Source: Glycine soja (lineage: Eukaryota; Streptophyta; Magnoliopsida; Fabales; Fabaceae). Taken from it: a stretch of 64,000 nt of DNA. Position numbers and translations under genes: made by a program. The stretch is taken from NCBI RefSeq assembly GCF_004193775.1, contig NC_041007.1:29414850-29478849 (forward strand), given 5' to 3'. The notes beneath the pieces were generated by a model. It made no database searches, was not told where the DNA came from, and was given only the letters and a program-made list of their open reading frames with translations. Of the stretch, positions 21,957-33,400 are shown one piece after another. Position 1 is the stretch's first letter; each line of letters begins with the position of its first letter.

Positions 21957-23813
21957 CCTTGTTTTTCATCTTATTCTCCATGTATATCCTCCATTGTCTT
22001 GTGGTTTGGTGCTGTTTAGAGTAGATTCAAAAAAAATAAACCGATTAAATCTTAGATCTACACTTGTTCTTGCATTTCTATGGTTCAAATTTTGTAGATC
22101 TACTCTTGAATCTTGTTTTTGTGTTGATTTTAGGTTCTATCAATTTTCATTCATAATATTCTTGTGCTGAACTTTTAGATCTAAATTTTGTTCCAAAATA
22201 TTGATTAGAAAAAAAAACACAAAAATCTAAGTGTAAATCACTTAATCCATGTTGTCTTAGAGTCATGTTTAGTCATAGTAATTGTCACAGTATGTTCTAA
22301 GTTTGTGTTGAATTTTATTTTGTTGATTGAATTCTAGATACATTTGTTCATGTATTCTTGTCATTCTTAGCCTATCTTTTTAATTTTGAGTCTAATTCAT
22401 GCATGTTATTTAGTTCATAACATGTTCTAAATCAATTCCTAGAAGTAGTCTTGTTCTTGAACTTTTTTTTTGCTTTCTAAGTTTCCTACATGATGCCTAT
22501 GATGAAGTTGAGTTGTGGTGCTGAGTTGTGGTTGGATTTGTGAATCAAAATAAGTCTTAAGCTCTCTTTAATTGTGTTATTCAAGATAATTGAGCATAAG
22601 CAAACACAAATTGTAACTATCCAAGCCTTAAGCAACATAAACACTACTCTTGATTTTTAGGTTGAAATCGCTGGTGCTGGCAGCTTGAACATACGAACTT
22701 GTATAAATTACTGGGAATTGGTCACTACGTTTTTTGAGCTGAACTTTTTACTGAATTTTCTAGACATCTGGAAAAAAATTATAAAAAAAGAACCAAGCGA
22801 TTTGGATTAAAGGAAAAAATAAGAAAAATCTCACAAGTTTGCAGAAAAATCAGTGTCCAGGGAAAAAAAAAAAGAAAAGTGAAAGGAAAGTGTGCTTGTT
22901 GTTTTGACTCAAAATTTGTTCAATAATTGGTGCCTATTTTATACCATTCCTAGTTCTGAAATTTCAATTGAAAATTATTGTGAAAACAAGTGCCAAAACT
23001 AGAGGTTTCTTGAGTCTTTTTTTTTAGAGTTTTTCTACTCTACTCTAGAGCCATTCTAGGTTTCTCTTTGAGTCCTAGCTTGCTTTTTTGTGCTTTTCAT
23101 TGCTTTAATTGTTGAATAATCCTTGGAAATTTGTCTTGTTAAAACTCTATTGGTTTAGCTTTCATTTCATTTTTTTTTTTGGTCTTTGGTTATTGCTTGT
23201 CTCTTTGTTTCCTTTCTTGTGAGTTGCCATATAGGGAATTGGAAAGGAGGATTGGTGTCATATCTTGAAGAATTTGAGTCAAGAAGCAAGGGGCCAACCA
23301 CCTTAAGAGCTATTGGACTAAGAAGCACTCCAAATTGAGTGAAACACTAAAGAGAGAATAGCCACCACAATTGAGGACTTTTTTTTTTTTTTTTGTAATT
23401 TTGTAATTGGCAATTTGTTTTGCTTTCAAATTTTGTAAGAAAAAGGCCTTTCATTGGAAGTAAGTTGGGAGCCTCCAATAGGTCACCCTACTTCCATTTG
23501 TGTGTAATAATTTTAGGCAATTTTCCCTGAGGATAGTGAGTGTTTTGTTGGGAACCTTAAATGAGGTCATCCAAACACTCTTAGGATCCGCCTAGTTTGC
23601 ATTTCTTGCACTTTAATTTCTTGCTTATTTTCATAGCTTATTTCCTTTACCCTCCATTGTCAAACCGCCTAGATAGCTTGCCTTTTACCAATTAGTTTTT
23701 ACCTTATCTTTCACACCTCTTTTAGTGTTTATTTTGGCTAGTTTCAACCATAGTTTATTTTACCTTTTGTTTTCAAACCCCCAACAAGAAAGAACCGTAA
23801 CTTAGGAACCAAC
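21957..23813 (+). other. Untranslated leader of gypsy-2
   Basis: Close match to 1611-3430 of gypsy-1. No gene seen. A T16 run lies at 23379-23394. Confidence 0.75.
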
Positions 23814-24327
23814 ATGAGTCTTCATTCTTCATCTAGTGTTAATGGTGAGGGTTCTACTCCTAAGGACCCCTTGTATAAGATATTAGATGAGTTGAGATCC
23901 CTTAAGTTGTGGAAAGAAAAACAAGAGAGAAAAGAAAAAGGTAAAAAAAGAGTGGAAGAAATAAGTCAAGATGAAAGAGGGAAAATAAGAGAGGAAGAAA
24001 GAAGAAAAATAATGAAAGAAATGAAAAGAGAAAAAACATGTCTCCTATAGTAGTCATAACTCTTGCAAGAGCCTAAGTGAAGAACTTCGTGACTATTATG
24101 AAGGAAGGCATAGGTCACATCTTAGACCTCACTCCCATAGGAGAGAAAATGAAAGAAAGCCTCAAGAGGTTAACATTAAAATCCCATACTTCCATGGGAA
24201 GGACAATGTAGAGGCTAATTTAGATTGGGAAATAAGGGTAGAGCAACAACTTAAAAGGAAGTCTACTTCAAAATCTTATGGCTCTCACTCTTATCCAAAG
24301 AAAGACCAAGGTCAAGGAATCTTAGGG
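23814..24327 (+). pseudogene. gypsy-2 gag N-terminus, one-base frameshift
   Basis: The ATG at 23814 starts MSLHSSSSVNGEG. The frame runs through a Lys/Glu-rich helix and is shifted near 24040 by one extra A in an A-run relative to gypsy-1, giving a stop at 24048-24050. In the shifted frame the chain (SCKSLSEELRDYYEG, then IPYFHGKDNVEA) stays open into the ORF below. A deletion joins LDWEIRVEQ to QLKRK, removing most of the capsid found in gypsy-1. Confidence 0.75.
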
Positions 24328-25527
24328 GTGAGACCTTCTAAGCCCAAAGATGATAAGGGGAAGACAATAGAAAAGCAACCCCTTAAGGCTAGTATGCAAG
24401 AGAAGACTAGCTCCATGAAGTGCTTTAAATGTCTTGGAAGAGGACACATTACTTCTCAATGCCCCACCAAGAAAACCATGATTATGAGGGGCCAAGACAT
24501 TTATAGTAGCCAAGATGAGGCTACTACTTCACCTTCCTCTAGTAAAAGTGAAGAAGCAAAAGGGGAAGAATCTAGTGAAGAGATCTACCTCCAAGAAGAA
24601 GGACAACCTTTAATGGTTAAGGAGGAGTGTAAGGAGGTAAGTGTCTCCTCCAAGAGGTTAGCTAAGAAGGAAAAACATTTTGAAATCAAGACAAATATTA
24701 AAGAAATTTCCCTTCTTAGACAACCTCCACATTTTCTCCTTTGTAAAAAGACACTTGTTAGCATTGCCACATCTCTTAGGCCTGAGTTTATTCCTCAAGT
24801 AAAGGAGTTGTTGGATGAGGGTTTGGTTCGCAAGAGATTAAATCCTTGTGCTTTGTTGGTGCCCAAAATAGGTATTATTAGGCACCAAATCCCTAAAATA
24901 GGTGGTGTGATGAATTTTTTGGGTGGTTCAACACTCTTTTGTAAAATCACTCGTGCACCCAACATCTTCATGATTTGTGTACATAGGGACTCATTAGGTA
25001 GGTTTGTTCTTATTTTTAGTTTCAATACAAACTTAGGCACTCATATGGGACACCTTAGGTTTGTCATACTTTTTGGTAGGAATAATCAACATGAAAATAC
25101 AGAAAAAGGTATGTTCTATTGCTTTACTTTTCTTAATTTTTTAAATTGTGATCAAGGGGTTCCCATGAACCCTAAGAGAATAAAGGTCATTCCTGAGTGG
25201 CCCGCTCCACCAAGTGTAAGAAAAATTTGGGGCTTCCAAGACTTAACAAACTTTTACAAAAGGTTTGCCCCATATTTTTCTATACTTGTAGCACCACTCA
25301 TTGAGTTGTTGAGGAACCATGTTCCTTCATGGGAAGATGCCCAGGAAATGAGTTTTCAGACCTTACCTTACTTCAACATACTAAACACCACTAATACATA
25401 TGTTTTTGTTCTTTTTATAGGTGTTGAGGAAAAAAGCCCAGAGTTTCAAGAACCTCGGGATTTGAGGTCAAATCCTTTTCAAGGGGGAGGGAATGATGCA
25501 ATCCTACCTCGCAAGGGCATTGGATAG
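24328..25527 (+). CDS. gypsy-2 shrunken gag-pol ORF (399 codons from the first ATG)
   Basis: Keeps the CCHC knuckle (CFKCLGRGHITSQC, about residues 31-44). It then jumps to RT-N-terminal-like VKELLDEGLVRKRLNPC, a vestige of RT, an RNase H-side segment (GFQDLTNFYKRFAP) and the gypsy C-terminal tail (DLRSNPFQGGGNDAILP). There is no protease DSG, no YxDD and no integrase. Despite these deletions the frame is open throughout and actually extends upstream to about 24040. It could act only as a nucleocapsid-like product, if at all. An identical copy is on the minus strand at 39165-40364. Confidence 0.55.
   Translation: MRPSKPKDDKGKTIEKQPLKASMQEKTSSMKCFKCLGRGHITSQCPTKKTMIMRGQDIYSSQDEATTSPSSSKSEEAKGEESSEEIYLQEEGQPLMVKEECKEVSVSSKRLAKKEKHFEIKTNIKEISLLRQPPHFLLCKKTLVSIATSLRPEFIPQVKELLDEGLVRKRLNPCALLVPKIGIIRHQIPKIGGVMNFLGGSTLFCKITRAPNIFMICVHRDSLGRFVLIFSFNTNLGTHMGHLRFVILFGRNNQHENTEKGMFYCFTFLNFLNCDQGVPMNPKRIKVIPEWPAPPSVRKIWGFQDLTNFYKRFAPYFSILVAPLIELLRNHVPSWEDAQEMSFQTLPYFNILNTTNTYVFVLFIGVEEKSPEFQEPRDLRSNPFQGGGNDAILPRKGIG
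25480..25493 (+). other. Polypurine tract of gypsy-2
   Basis: CAAGGGGGAGGGAA directly precedes the LTR start TGATGCAATCC, as in gypsy-1. Confidence 0.75.
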
Positions 25528-26395
25528 AAGACTCCAAGTAGAATGGGCCAAAGATGCAAGAGAAGGCCCTAGGGTTCTTATGAGCCTTAGGGTAGATTTC
25601 GGGCCCATGGGCTAAGTACGAGCCCACTTATCATTGTACATATTAGAATAAGGTTTCATTAATTTTGGGTCTTGTATTTTGGGCTCCATAATGTAGGTAG
25701 GGTACCCTAGAAATATAGGATTTTTCAGCCCTTGTATTTTAGGGCACCTAGACTAGTTTTTGTATTAGGGGTAGTTTTGTAATTTCACATGCACTAAGTG
25801 GATATTTGATGTGTGTGGTTGGAAATAAATTTAATTGAATTGGTAGAAGCCCAATCCAATTAAATTTTAGAGGGGGAGGTGAGCATTTGCTTACTACACC
25901 CCATTGCCACATCATATAGTCACACTTTGTGCATGTCCTTCATGCTTTTCATGCCTCATGACACCTAAGCACACTTAGTGGAGAATCTTGGAATTGATCT
26001 TGGATTAGTGGGCTGAACCATAACTAAAATTCACTAATCATAATTAGTGAAATTTTGGCTCCAAAGTTTGGCTCCACAAATTCAATTTCAAATTCAAGTG
26101 AAATTTGAATTTCCCTCCAATTTTGTGTGACACTTAGGCTATAAATAAAGGTCATGTGTGTGCATTTTTTTCAACTTTGATAATTTGAATATTAAAATTC
26201 AGATTTCAAAGCTCATTTAGAGCACAAAATTTCGTGCTCTTCTCTTCCTCTCCCTTCATTCATCTCCTTCTTCCTCCAAGCTCTTATCCATGGCCTCCTA
26301 TGGTGGTGAGATTCTTCTAGACTCATCTTCTCCTTGAAGTAGCGTCTCCTCTCTCTCTTCCTTCGCCATTCCGCTGCCATTTCTCCTCTCTCTCT
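25494..26395 (+). repeat. 3' LTR of gypsy-2, truncated at its right end
   Basis: Homologous to 10171-11060 or so. It breaks off in a CTCTCTCTC run, where the sequence turns back on itself in inverted orientation at 26396. Confidence 0.8.
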
Positions 26396-26566
26396 AAAAT
26401 TTAATTGGATTGGGCTTCTACCAATTCAATTAAATTTATTTCCAACCACACACATCAAATATCCACTTAGTGCATGTGAAATTACAAAACTACCCCTAAT
26501 ACAAAAACTAGTCTAGGTGCCCTAAAATACAAGGGCTGGAAAATCCTATATTTCTAGGGTACCCTA
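26396..26566 (-). repeat. Inverted gypsy LTR fragment next to the SIRE1-type LTR
   Basis: Reverse complement of about 25700-25870 and collinear with 38823-38992, with at least one mismatch (GGCTGGAAAA here, GGCTGAAAAA there). With 25494-26395 it makes a fold-back around the CT run. It ends at GTACCCTA, where the SIRE1-type 3' LTR starts. Confidence 0.8.
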
Positions 26567-27758
26567 TGAAATTCTGATACTGGGGACAGATGTCGTACCG
26601 GATGTCACGACATCACGCTTCAGAACATGCAGATTATATTTGGGAGTATGAACAGATTAAACAAGTAAATAACACAAGAGAATTGTTAACCCAGTTCGGT
26701 GCAACCTCACCTACATCTGGGGGCTACCAAGCCAGGGAGGAAATCCACTAAAATAGTGTTAGTTCAAGGTCTAACAGCCACTGTTTACAACCTTCTCACC
26801 TAACCACTACCCGTGCGACCTCTACCTAAGAGCCACTCTTAGATATGAGAACCCCGCTCACTCCCTCTCAATCACACTCCCGTGTTTACAATCAAATCAA
26901 AAACACACCAGAGATTGCTCTCTGAACAATAGAGATCAACTCCACACACTAGAGATCAACTCTACACACTAGAGATCAACTCTACACACTCAGGTCCAAC
27001 ACTTGATGTTAGGGTACCATCAAGGTGGCTCACAAAAGACTCAAGTCCCAAAACTCACAAAATAACTCTTCAATCCCGGACTTGGTAGTAAACTCGTGCA
27101 GCCTTCATGTTTATATAGCAGTGTGCGTTTCTGGGCTGCAACTACTTGTGCTGGATGAGATCTATCTTCTTCCTGAAAATCTGCACTTAAAGATCTAAAA
27201 GATACAGTTTGATCTTTTAGTTTTTATCTTTAATCTTTAATCCCTGAACGAACTCTTCTACTTTGAAATTCGAACTTTAATTATCTTTTAATTCGTTCCT
27301 AAAGATAGATCGTCTAATCTGTTGCTAACTGCACAATAATCTGTTAAAGATATAACAGATTTATATGTCCAGTATTTTCGGGCCAGATGTCCTGGACATC
27401 GTATCCGACATCGTGGATCCTGCAGCTTCAATGCTTTTAGCAACTCCAGTATTTTCGGGCAGGATGTCCTGGACATTGTATCCGACATCGTGGATCCTGC
27501 AGCTTCAATGCTTTTAGCAATTCCAGTATTTTCAGGCAGGATGTCCTGGACATTGTATCCGACATCGTGATTCCTGCAGCTTCAATTCTTCATTTGACAT
27601 TTCATCTTGCCTTGTGCATTGTGCAGCCCGATCTTATTCTTTGACATAACGTTGGACATCATGTGCAGCAACTCCAGCTTTCCTTCATTGTCTAAGTGCT
27701 TATGTTTTAACAAAATCTTAGCCAATCTTTTAAAACTCAGTAGAGCTAAGCACTAACA
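26567..27758 (-). repeat. 3' LTR of the SIRE1-type element (1,192 bp)
   Basis: Minus-strand TGTTAGTGCTTAGC to CAGTATCAGAATTTCA. Contains three tandem units of about 77-84 bp (27368-27600), each with GATGTC...GACATC dyads, and a 20-bp AGAGATCAACTCTACACACT repeat in three copies (26930-26990). Identical by eye to 35243-36434. Confidence 0.92.
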
Positions 27759-28408
27759 ATCTCCCCCTTTGGCAAATTTTGTCTAAAACATACTTAGACA
27801 CTTCCTGAGTAGGTACGAGCAGTTATGCAAGTGGGATCAGCAACTTTCATTATCAGAGTAATCAAGCACAGCGGAATCTGTAGTTTAGACAAGTTGCAAG
27901 TCGTTTCCAGGATGTCAAGACATCTCACGTGACATCAGCTTTCTGCTCCCCCTGTCTTCATGCTCTTACTGCAGCATCTTCTATCAGCTACTAGTCTTTT
28001 CCAGGATGTCGAGACATCTCATGTGACATCAGCTTTTTGCTCCCCCTGTCTTCATGCTCTTACTGCAGCATCTTCTATCAGCTACTAGTAGCTTACATCA
28101 GTCATCATCAGCAGCAGTCTCCCCCTCAAAGTCATATACATACAACTCCCCCTCAAAATCATGAATCATGCATACATCGTATCCTACTGCCATACATCGT
28201 ATCAATCATGCATGCATACATCGTATCCTACTTCAAAATCATGCATAATACATACATACTACTACTCCCCCTTTTTAGACATAAATTTGGCAAAAGTAGA
28301 ATGCATGAAATTAATGTGCAAATATTACAGACCAATAACAATCTATTGTTCAAAGGGACATGCCCTTATAGCTAGTAAAAGTAAAAGGCAAAAGTAAAGG
28401 TCTGATGG
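27759..28408 (-). other. 3' untranslated region with multiple polypurine tracts
   Basis: The tract abutting the LTR reads CCAAAGGGGGAGAT on the minus strand (27759-27772). Further GGGGGAG runs lie at about 27948, 28040, 28119, 28147 and 28265. Multiple tracts are a known Sirevirus trait. Two copies of the GATGTC dyad module lie at 27911-27936 and 28005-28030. The plus-strand open frames here (28037-28397) are shadows. Confidence 0.8.
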
Positions 28409-29503
28409 TCATGGGGTGGCTTCAGAATCATCATCTGATTCAGTATCCTCTGCTGCATCTTCCTCTTCCTCAGCAGCTTCTTCTTCTTCCTCGGCTGCTT
28501 CTACCTCTTCCTCAGCTGCTTCATCTTCTTGCTCAGCTGCTTCTCCATCATCAATGCCACTTTCTGAGAGCCTTTTGATCAGCCGTTCCAGCTCCATCTT
28601 CTTCTCTGTGGTGGCTTTGATGGTTGCTTCCAGCACCTTGCATGTGTCCTTGAGTTCAGCAATCAGAGCATCCTTGGACACAGCACCTGAAGCAGCAGCT
28701 TTCCCTGATGTCGAGACAATGTCTGGGACATGTGTCCCCTCAAACAATTTGTAATGCAGGGATAAAGGAGATTCTCTCTTCATCACAGAGTCAGTGTAGT
28801 TTAAAATATTGGGATGTTGACTTAACATAATGCCACACAATACAGTTGGGAAGGCAATGGGTAATTTGACAGCAAATGATTCTGAATGCTTAACAGTTTG
28901 ATCAAAAATATAGTTTCCAAAATTAAATTTGGACTTGGTTCCAACAGCATACAGAAATTTACCCAAACCTGTGGCAACAGTGGAAGTATGATTGGTGGGT
29001 ACCCAGTTTGCAGCTCCAATCCTGTGCAGGATTGCATATTTCACACTAAGCTTCCCTGCAGACAGCTTCCCTTTCTTTGGCCAATGCTGGACTTGTTTGG
29101 CAGTGATTTCCTTGGCAATTTGATGTTCAGAGACAGCAATATCGACCACTCCATCTGTTGGTCTGTCCAGGTATTTGTTGATCACAGCAGGGGAGAATCT
29201 AACACATTTTCCTCTGACAAACACTCTTTGATACTCATCACTCTTTCTGTTTGTTATGTCAGAGGGAATGTTGACAATGAATTCCCTTACTAGACTTTCA
29301 TAGCAATCTCCCAACTTGGTGACAGTCTTCAGCAGTCCAGCAGCCGTGATGAGGTCCATGATCTCCTTGCAATCCAAGGCAGCTCTTCCCAGTTCTCTTT
29401 CCAAGGCAAGTCTGCGTTGATACACGAATTTCCACCTTTCAGCATTGCCAATGGAGTGGAATGAGATGTTGTCCAATGGTGCATCAGGGACATTACCAGG
29501 CAC
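28409..29503 (-). CDS. SIRE1 env-like protein, C-terminal frame
   Basis: 364 codons in a frame shifted relative to the N-terminal part. The central part holds KYAILHRIGAANWVPTNHTS and a following helical region that resemble the accessory proteins of the Calypso-like and Ogre-like elements in this window. Next comes a predicted coiled coil (about residues 280-315, ALIAELKDTCKVLEATIKAT), then a Glu/Ala-rich acidic tail. In SIRE1 this region belongs to the env-like ORF downstream of pol. An identical copy lies at 37085-38179. The antisense Ser-rich frame is a shadow. Confidence 0.75.
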   Translation of the reverse strand: MPGNVPDAPLDNISFHSIGNAERWKFVYQRRLALERELGRAALDCKEIMDLITAAGLLKTVTKLGDCYESLVREFIVNIPSDITNRKSDEYQRVFVRGKCVRFSPAVINKYLDRPTDGVVDIAVSEHQIAKEITAKQVQHWPKKGKLSAGKLSVKYAILHRIGAANWVPTNHTSTVATGLGKFLYAVGTKSKFNFGNYIFDQTVKHSESFAVKLPIAFPTVLCGIMLSQHPNILNYTDSVMKRESPLSLHYKLFEGTHVPDIVSTSGKAAASGAVSKDALIAELKDTCKVLEATIKATTEKKMELERLIKRLSESGIDDGEAAEQEDEAAEEEVEAAEEEEEAAEEEEDAAEDTESDDDSEATP

Positions 29504-30321
29504 CTTCTCCCAGATTTCTTGGCCCTCTTTGATGTCGAGACATCTAGTTCGACATCATCATCAGATGAGGAAATTTCTTTCCTCTTCTTGGAGGGGACTG
29601 CAACTTTGCTCCATCTGGATGTGGTAGGAGTGATTGGAGTGCTCTTTTTCTGTGCCATAGTTTTGATTCGTCCAGACCTCTTAACGGGGGTTTTCCCTTT
29701 TCTGCTTTGTAACCTTTCTGCAATGCCAGGTGCCAACCTGTTGGCAATGGGTTCCTCATCAGATTCTACTTCTTCAAGGTCAATGAGGTCACCTGGAGCA
29801 GGTTCTGGTGCCCGTGGTGCAGGGGTCTCCTCTGAGGCTTGATCCTCTTCTTCTGTTGATTCCTCTTCACTGGGTGAAGGGAGGGCTTCAGCATTTGGAG
29901 CGGAAGATGTTGGAACATCTTTATCAACATCAGGAACAGCAACATCTGGGGTGGAAGATGTTGGAACATCTTTCTCAGCATCAGGAACAGAGGCGTCTTT
30001 CAAAATGCTACTCACAATACTGCGGATCTTCTTATCCATCTCCGGGTCTACTTCCCTAGGACTTGTTGCAATGCTAGGGTTTTCAGAAATCTTCACTCCC
30101 TGTTGTCGTTTGGGAACCAGTTTTTCAGGAACAGGGGCTTGACCAGGAATCATCTGTATGGGCTGGATATTGAATTCAGGTCGTTCCTGGTTTGATGGTG
30201 CAGAGGGTGAACCAGGAGCTGAAGTTTCTTTTGGTGAGGTAGCCATGGAGAAGCAGAGCGTTTGGAATGATTTCGTAAATCTCAGAGAGCTGTTAGGGAA
30301 TGCTGAAAACGAGATTACCAC
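29329..30321 (-). CDS. SIRE1 env-like protein, N-terminal frame
   Basis: This frame is continuous with gag-pol across the UAG at 30453-30451. The first ATG in it is at 30246 (MATSPKETSAPGSPSAPSNQ). The chain is Pro/Ser/Glu-rich, with two DVPTS repeats and a basic stretch (SKRAKK) before it runs out of frame near 29540 and stops at 29329. The downstream frame (28409-29503) carries the rest, so a shift separates the two. I do not see a convincing signal peptide in the part shown. The envelope role is inferred from SIRE1 literature, not from a fusion-protein motif. Confidence 0.7.
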   Translation of the reverse strand: MVISFSAFPNSSLRFTKSFQTLCFSMATSPKETSAPGSPSAPSNQERPEFNIQPIQMIPGQAPVPEKLVPKRQQGVKISENPSIATSPREVDPEMDKKIRSIVSSILKDASVPDAEKDVPTSSTPDVAVPDVDKDVPTSSAPNAEALPSPSEEESTEEEDQASEETPAPRAPEPAPGDLIDLEEVESDEEPIANRLAPGIAERLQSRKGKTPVKRSGRIKTMAQKKSTPITPTTSRWSKVAVPSKKRKEISSSDDDVELDVSTSKRAKKSGRRCLVMSLMHHWTTSHSTPLAMLKGGNSCINADLPWKENWEELPWIARRSWTSSRLLDC

Positions 30322-30444
30322 GAAAATATAAGTTTGAATGAGGAATGTAGAGGGGCGTGTGAAGCAACGGTCGAATTTGTTTTGGCTTTGTAGTGAACGT
30401 GCTATTAATGTTAAGTGAGACGTTTGAGCACGTTCAGATAGCAG

Positions 30445-30453
30445 TAGCTGCTA
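30445..30453 (-). promoter_or_regulatory. UAG stop with CARYYA readthrough context
   Basis: The gag-pol stop is TAG followed by CAGCTA, an exact match to UAG-CARYYA, the tobamovirus-type leaky context. The frame stays open for 44 codons to 30321 and on into the env-like ORF. Stop-codon suppression of this kind has been reported for SIRE1. Confidence 0.85.
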
Positions 30454-33400
30454 TAATTCCTCTAGCAGACAAATGCCCAGCTTGCCCCTCAGTTTTTCAA
30501 ACTGATTTGCATCCAATGCCTTTGTGAAAATATCTGCTATTTGTTCCTCAGTGTCAACATGCTCCAGTGTGATAACTTTATCATCAACAAGCTCTCTGAT
30601 ATAGTGATGTCTAATGTCAATGTGCTTGGTTCTGCTGTGTTGCACAGGATTTTTAGAAATATTAATAGCACTCAAGTTGTCACAGTATAATGTCATGACA
30701 TCTTGTTCGACATTGTACTCCTTGAGCATCTGCTTCATCCAAACTAGTTGTGAACAGCTGCTTCCTGCTGCAATATACTCGGCTTCTGCAGTAGATAGGG
30801 ACACACAGTTCTGCTTCTTGCTGAACCATGAAATAAGATTGTCGCCCAGATAGAAGCATCCACCAGAAGTGCTTTTTCTGTCATCTGCACTTCCAGCCCA
30901 ATCAGCATCACAATACCCAACCAGCATTGAATCTGAACAATGACAGTACATAATCCCATAGTCACTGGTGCCATTTACATATTTCAGAATTCTCTTTACT
31001 TGAGTCAAGTGACTTATCTTAGGATTGGCTTGATATCTTGCACAAACACCTACTGCATAGGTGATGTCGGGTCTGCTAGCTGTTAAATATAGTAAGCTCC
31101 CAATCATGCTTCTGTACAGACTTTGATCAACACTGGTGCCAGCTTCATCTTTTGACAGCTTCAAGTGAGTAGGTGCAGGTGTTCTTTTATGGCTGGCATT
31201 CTCCATCCCAAACTTCTTGACAATGTTCTTTGCATACTTGCTTTGTGAGAGAAATATGGAGTCTTCCATCTGCTTCACTTGAAGTCCCAGAAAATAAGTC
31301 AGCTCTCCAACAAGACTCATCTCAAATTCAGATTGCATCTGTTGAACAAAATGTCGAAGCATCTCATTCGACATCCCTCCAAACACAATGTCATCAACAT
31401 ATATCTGTGCTATCATCAAGTTTTCAGCATCTTGCTTGACAAAGAGAGTCTTGTCAATTCCTCCCTTCCTATACCCTTGCTGAGTAAGGAACTCTGTTAG
31501 CCTTTCATACCAAGCTCTTGGAGCTTGCTTCAATCCATAGAGAGCCTTCTTGAGCCTGTATACATGATCTGGATGAGTTGGATCTACAAATCCCTTTGGC
31601 TGCTCCACGTAGGCTTCTTCATTCAGGTATCCATTCAGAAACGCGCTCTTCACATCCATCTGGTACAGCTTGAATTTGAGGATGCAAGCTACACCAAGTA
31701 ACAATCTGATGGATTCAAGTCTAGCAACAGGAGCGAAAGTTTCATCAAAGTCTACACCTTCAATCTGAGTGTAGCCTTGAGCAACAAGTCTGGCCTTGTT
31801 TCTGGTTATAACACCTTCTTCATTGGTTTTGTTCTTGAAGATCCACTTGGTGCCAATCACATTAGTTCCCTCGGGTCTCGGAACTAGCTCCCAGACTTCA
31901 TTCCTTTTGAATTGCTCCAATTCTTCTTGCATAGCATTGATCCAGAACTCATCAGTCAGTGCCTCTTTCACATTCTTGGGCTCAATTTTGGAGACAAAAC
32001 ATGAGTTGGAGACAATCTCAATCTCCCTTGATCTTGTAGTGACTCCTCTGTTTGGATCTCCTATAATCAGCTCCTTGGGGTGCATCTTCTGGATTCTAAT
32101 GGAGGGTCTCTTGTCAGGTTGGTTGATGTTTGATTCATCTGTAGCAGAATCAGAGTTTTCTGCATTTTCTCCACTTTTAGCTGCATCTGCTACATTGTCT
32201 CCCGATGTTCTGACATCTTCTTCGACATCATTCTTTCTTGCTGGAGTTAGATCATCAACAACCACATTGATGGATTCCATCACAGTTCTGGTTCTGGAAT
32301 TGAATACTCTATATGCTCTGCTGTTTGTAGAGTATCCCAGGAATATTCCTGCATCACTCTTGGGATCCATCTTTCTCCTTTGCTCTCTATCTGCCAAAAT
32401 GTAACATGGACTTCCAAAGATGTGGAAGTGCTTGACAGTTGGCTTCCTCCCTTTCCAGATTTCATACAGTGTGGTTGGAGTCCCTCTTCTAAGTGTGACT
32501 CTGTTGTGGATGTAGCATGCTGTGTTCATGGCTTCAGTCCAGAGATTATAGGGAAGTTCTTTGGCATGAAGCATGACCCTAGCAGCCTCTTGCAAAGTCC
32601 TGTTTTTCCTTTCAACTATGCCATTCTGTTGTGGTGTAATGGCTGCAGAGAACTCATGAGTGATGCCTTCAGATGTGCAGAATTCAGTAAACTTGCTGTT
32701 TTCAAACTCTCTGCCATGGTCACTCCTGATTCTCTTGATCACACAGTCTTTTTCTCTTTGAAGTCTTAGACTCAACTCCTTGAATACTTCAAAGGTGTCT
32801 GATTTTTCTCTGATAAAGTTGACCCAGGTAAATCTAGAGAAATCATCCACAACAACATAGGCATACCTTTTTCCTCCAAGGCTTTCAACTTGCATAGGCC
32901 CCATCAAGTCCATGTGAAGTAGTTCCAGCACCCTGGAAGTGGTCTGATGTTGAAGCTTCTGGTGGGACATCTTGACTTGCTTTCCAATCTGACATTCACC
33001 ACAGATTCTGCCTTCTTCTATTTTCAGATTGGGGATGCCTCTAACAGCACCTTTGTCAATGATTTTCTTCATACCTCTTAGGTGCAGATGTCCAAATCTT
33101 TGATGCCATATTTTGACTTCATCTTCTTTGGAGGATAGACATGTGGAGGAGTAACTGGTTTCTTGAGGTGTCCATAGGTAACAGTTGTCCTTTGACCTGC
33201 TGCCCTTCATTAGGACATCACTCTTCTCATTTGTCACCAAGCATTCTGACTTTGTGAAGTTTACATTGAATCCTTCATCACACAACTGACTGATGCTGAT
33301 CAGGTTTGCAGTCAGTCCCTTCACCAGCAGTACTTTGTTCAGACTAGGAAGTCCATCATGAACTAGCTTTCCCATTCCAATGATCTTTCCTTTAGAGCCA

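Larger units (their letters stand above)
21579..26017 (+). repeat. Inverted repeat arm 1 (4,439 bp)
   Basis: Reverse complement of 38675-43113. Every paired coordinate sums to 64692 over the whole arm, so there are no indels. The homopolymer runs I checked are equal (A11 at 22863, T16 at 23379), and all paired open frames translate identically. The arm contains the end of the Calypso-like spacer and most of gypsy-2. Confidence 0.92.
21957..26395 (+). mobile_element. gypsy-2: internally deleted relative of gypsy-1, 5' LTR missing
   Basis: Begins inside the leader, has shortened gag-pol and a polypurine tract, and ends in a 3' LTR that lacks its last 85 or so bases. Compared with gypsy-1 it lacks the 5' LTR, the primer site, most of gag capsid, protease, the RT catalytic core and integrase. 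It is non-autonomous. A second, inverted copy lies at 38675-42735. Confidence 0.85.

Noticed and set aside
28416..28754. Serine-rich plus-strand frame (and its copy at 37092-37430)
   Set aside because: Antisense of the Glu/Ala-rich tail of the SIRE1 env-like ORF.
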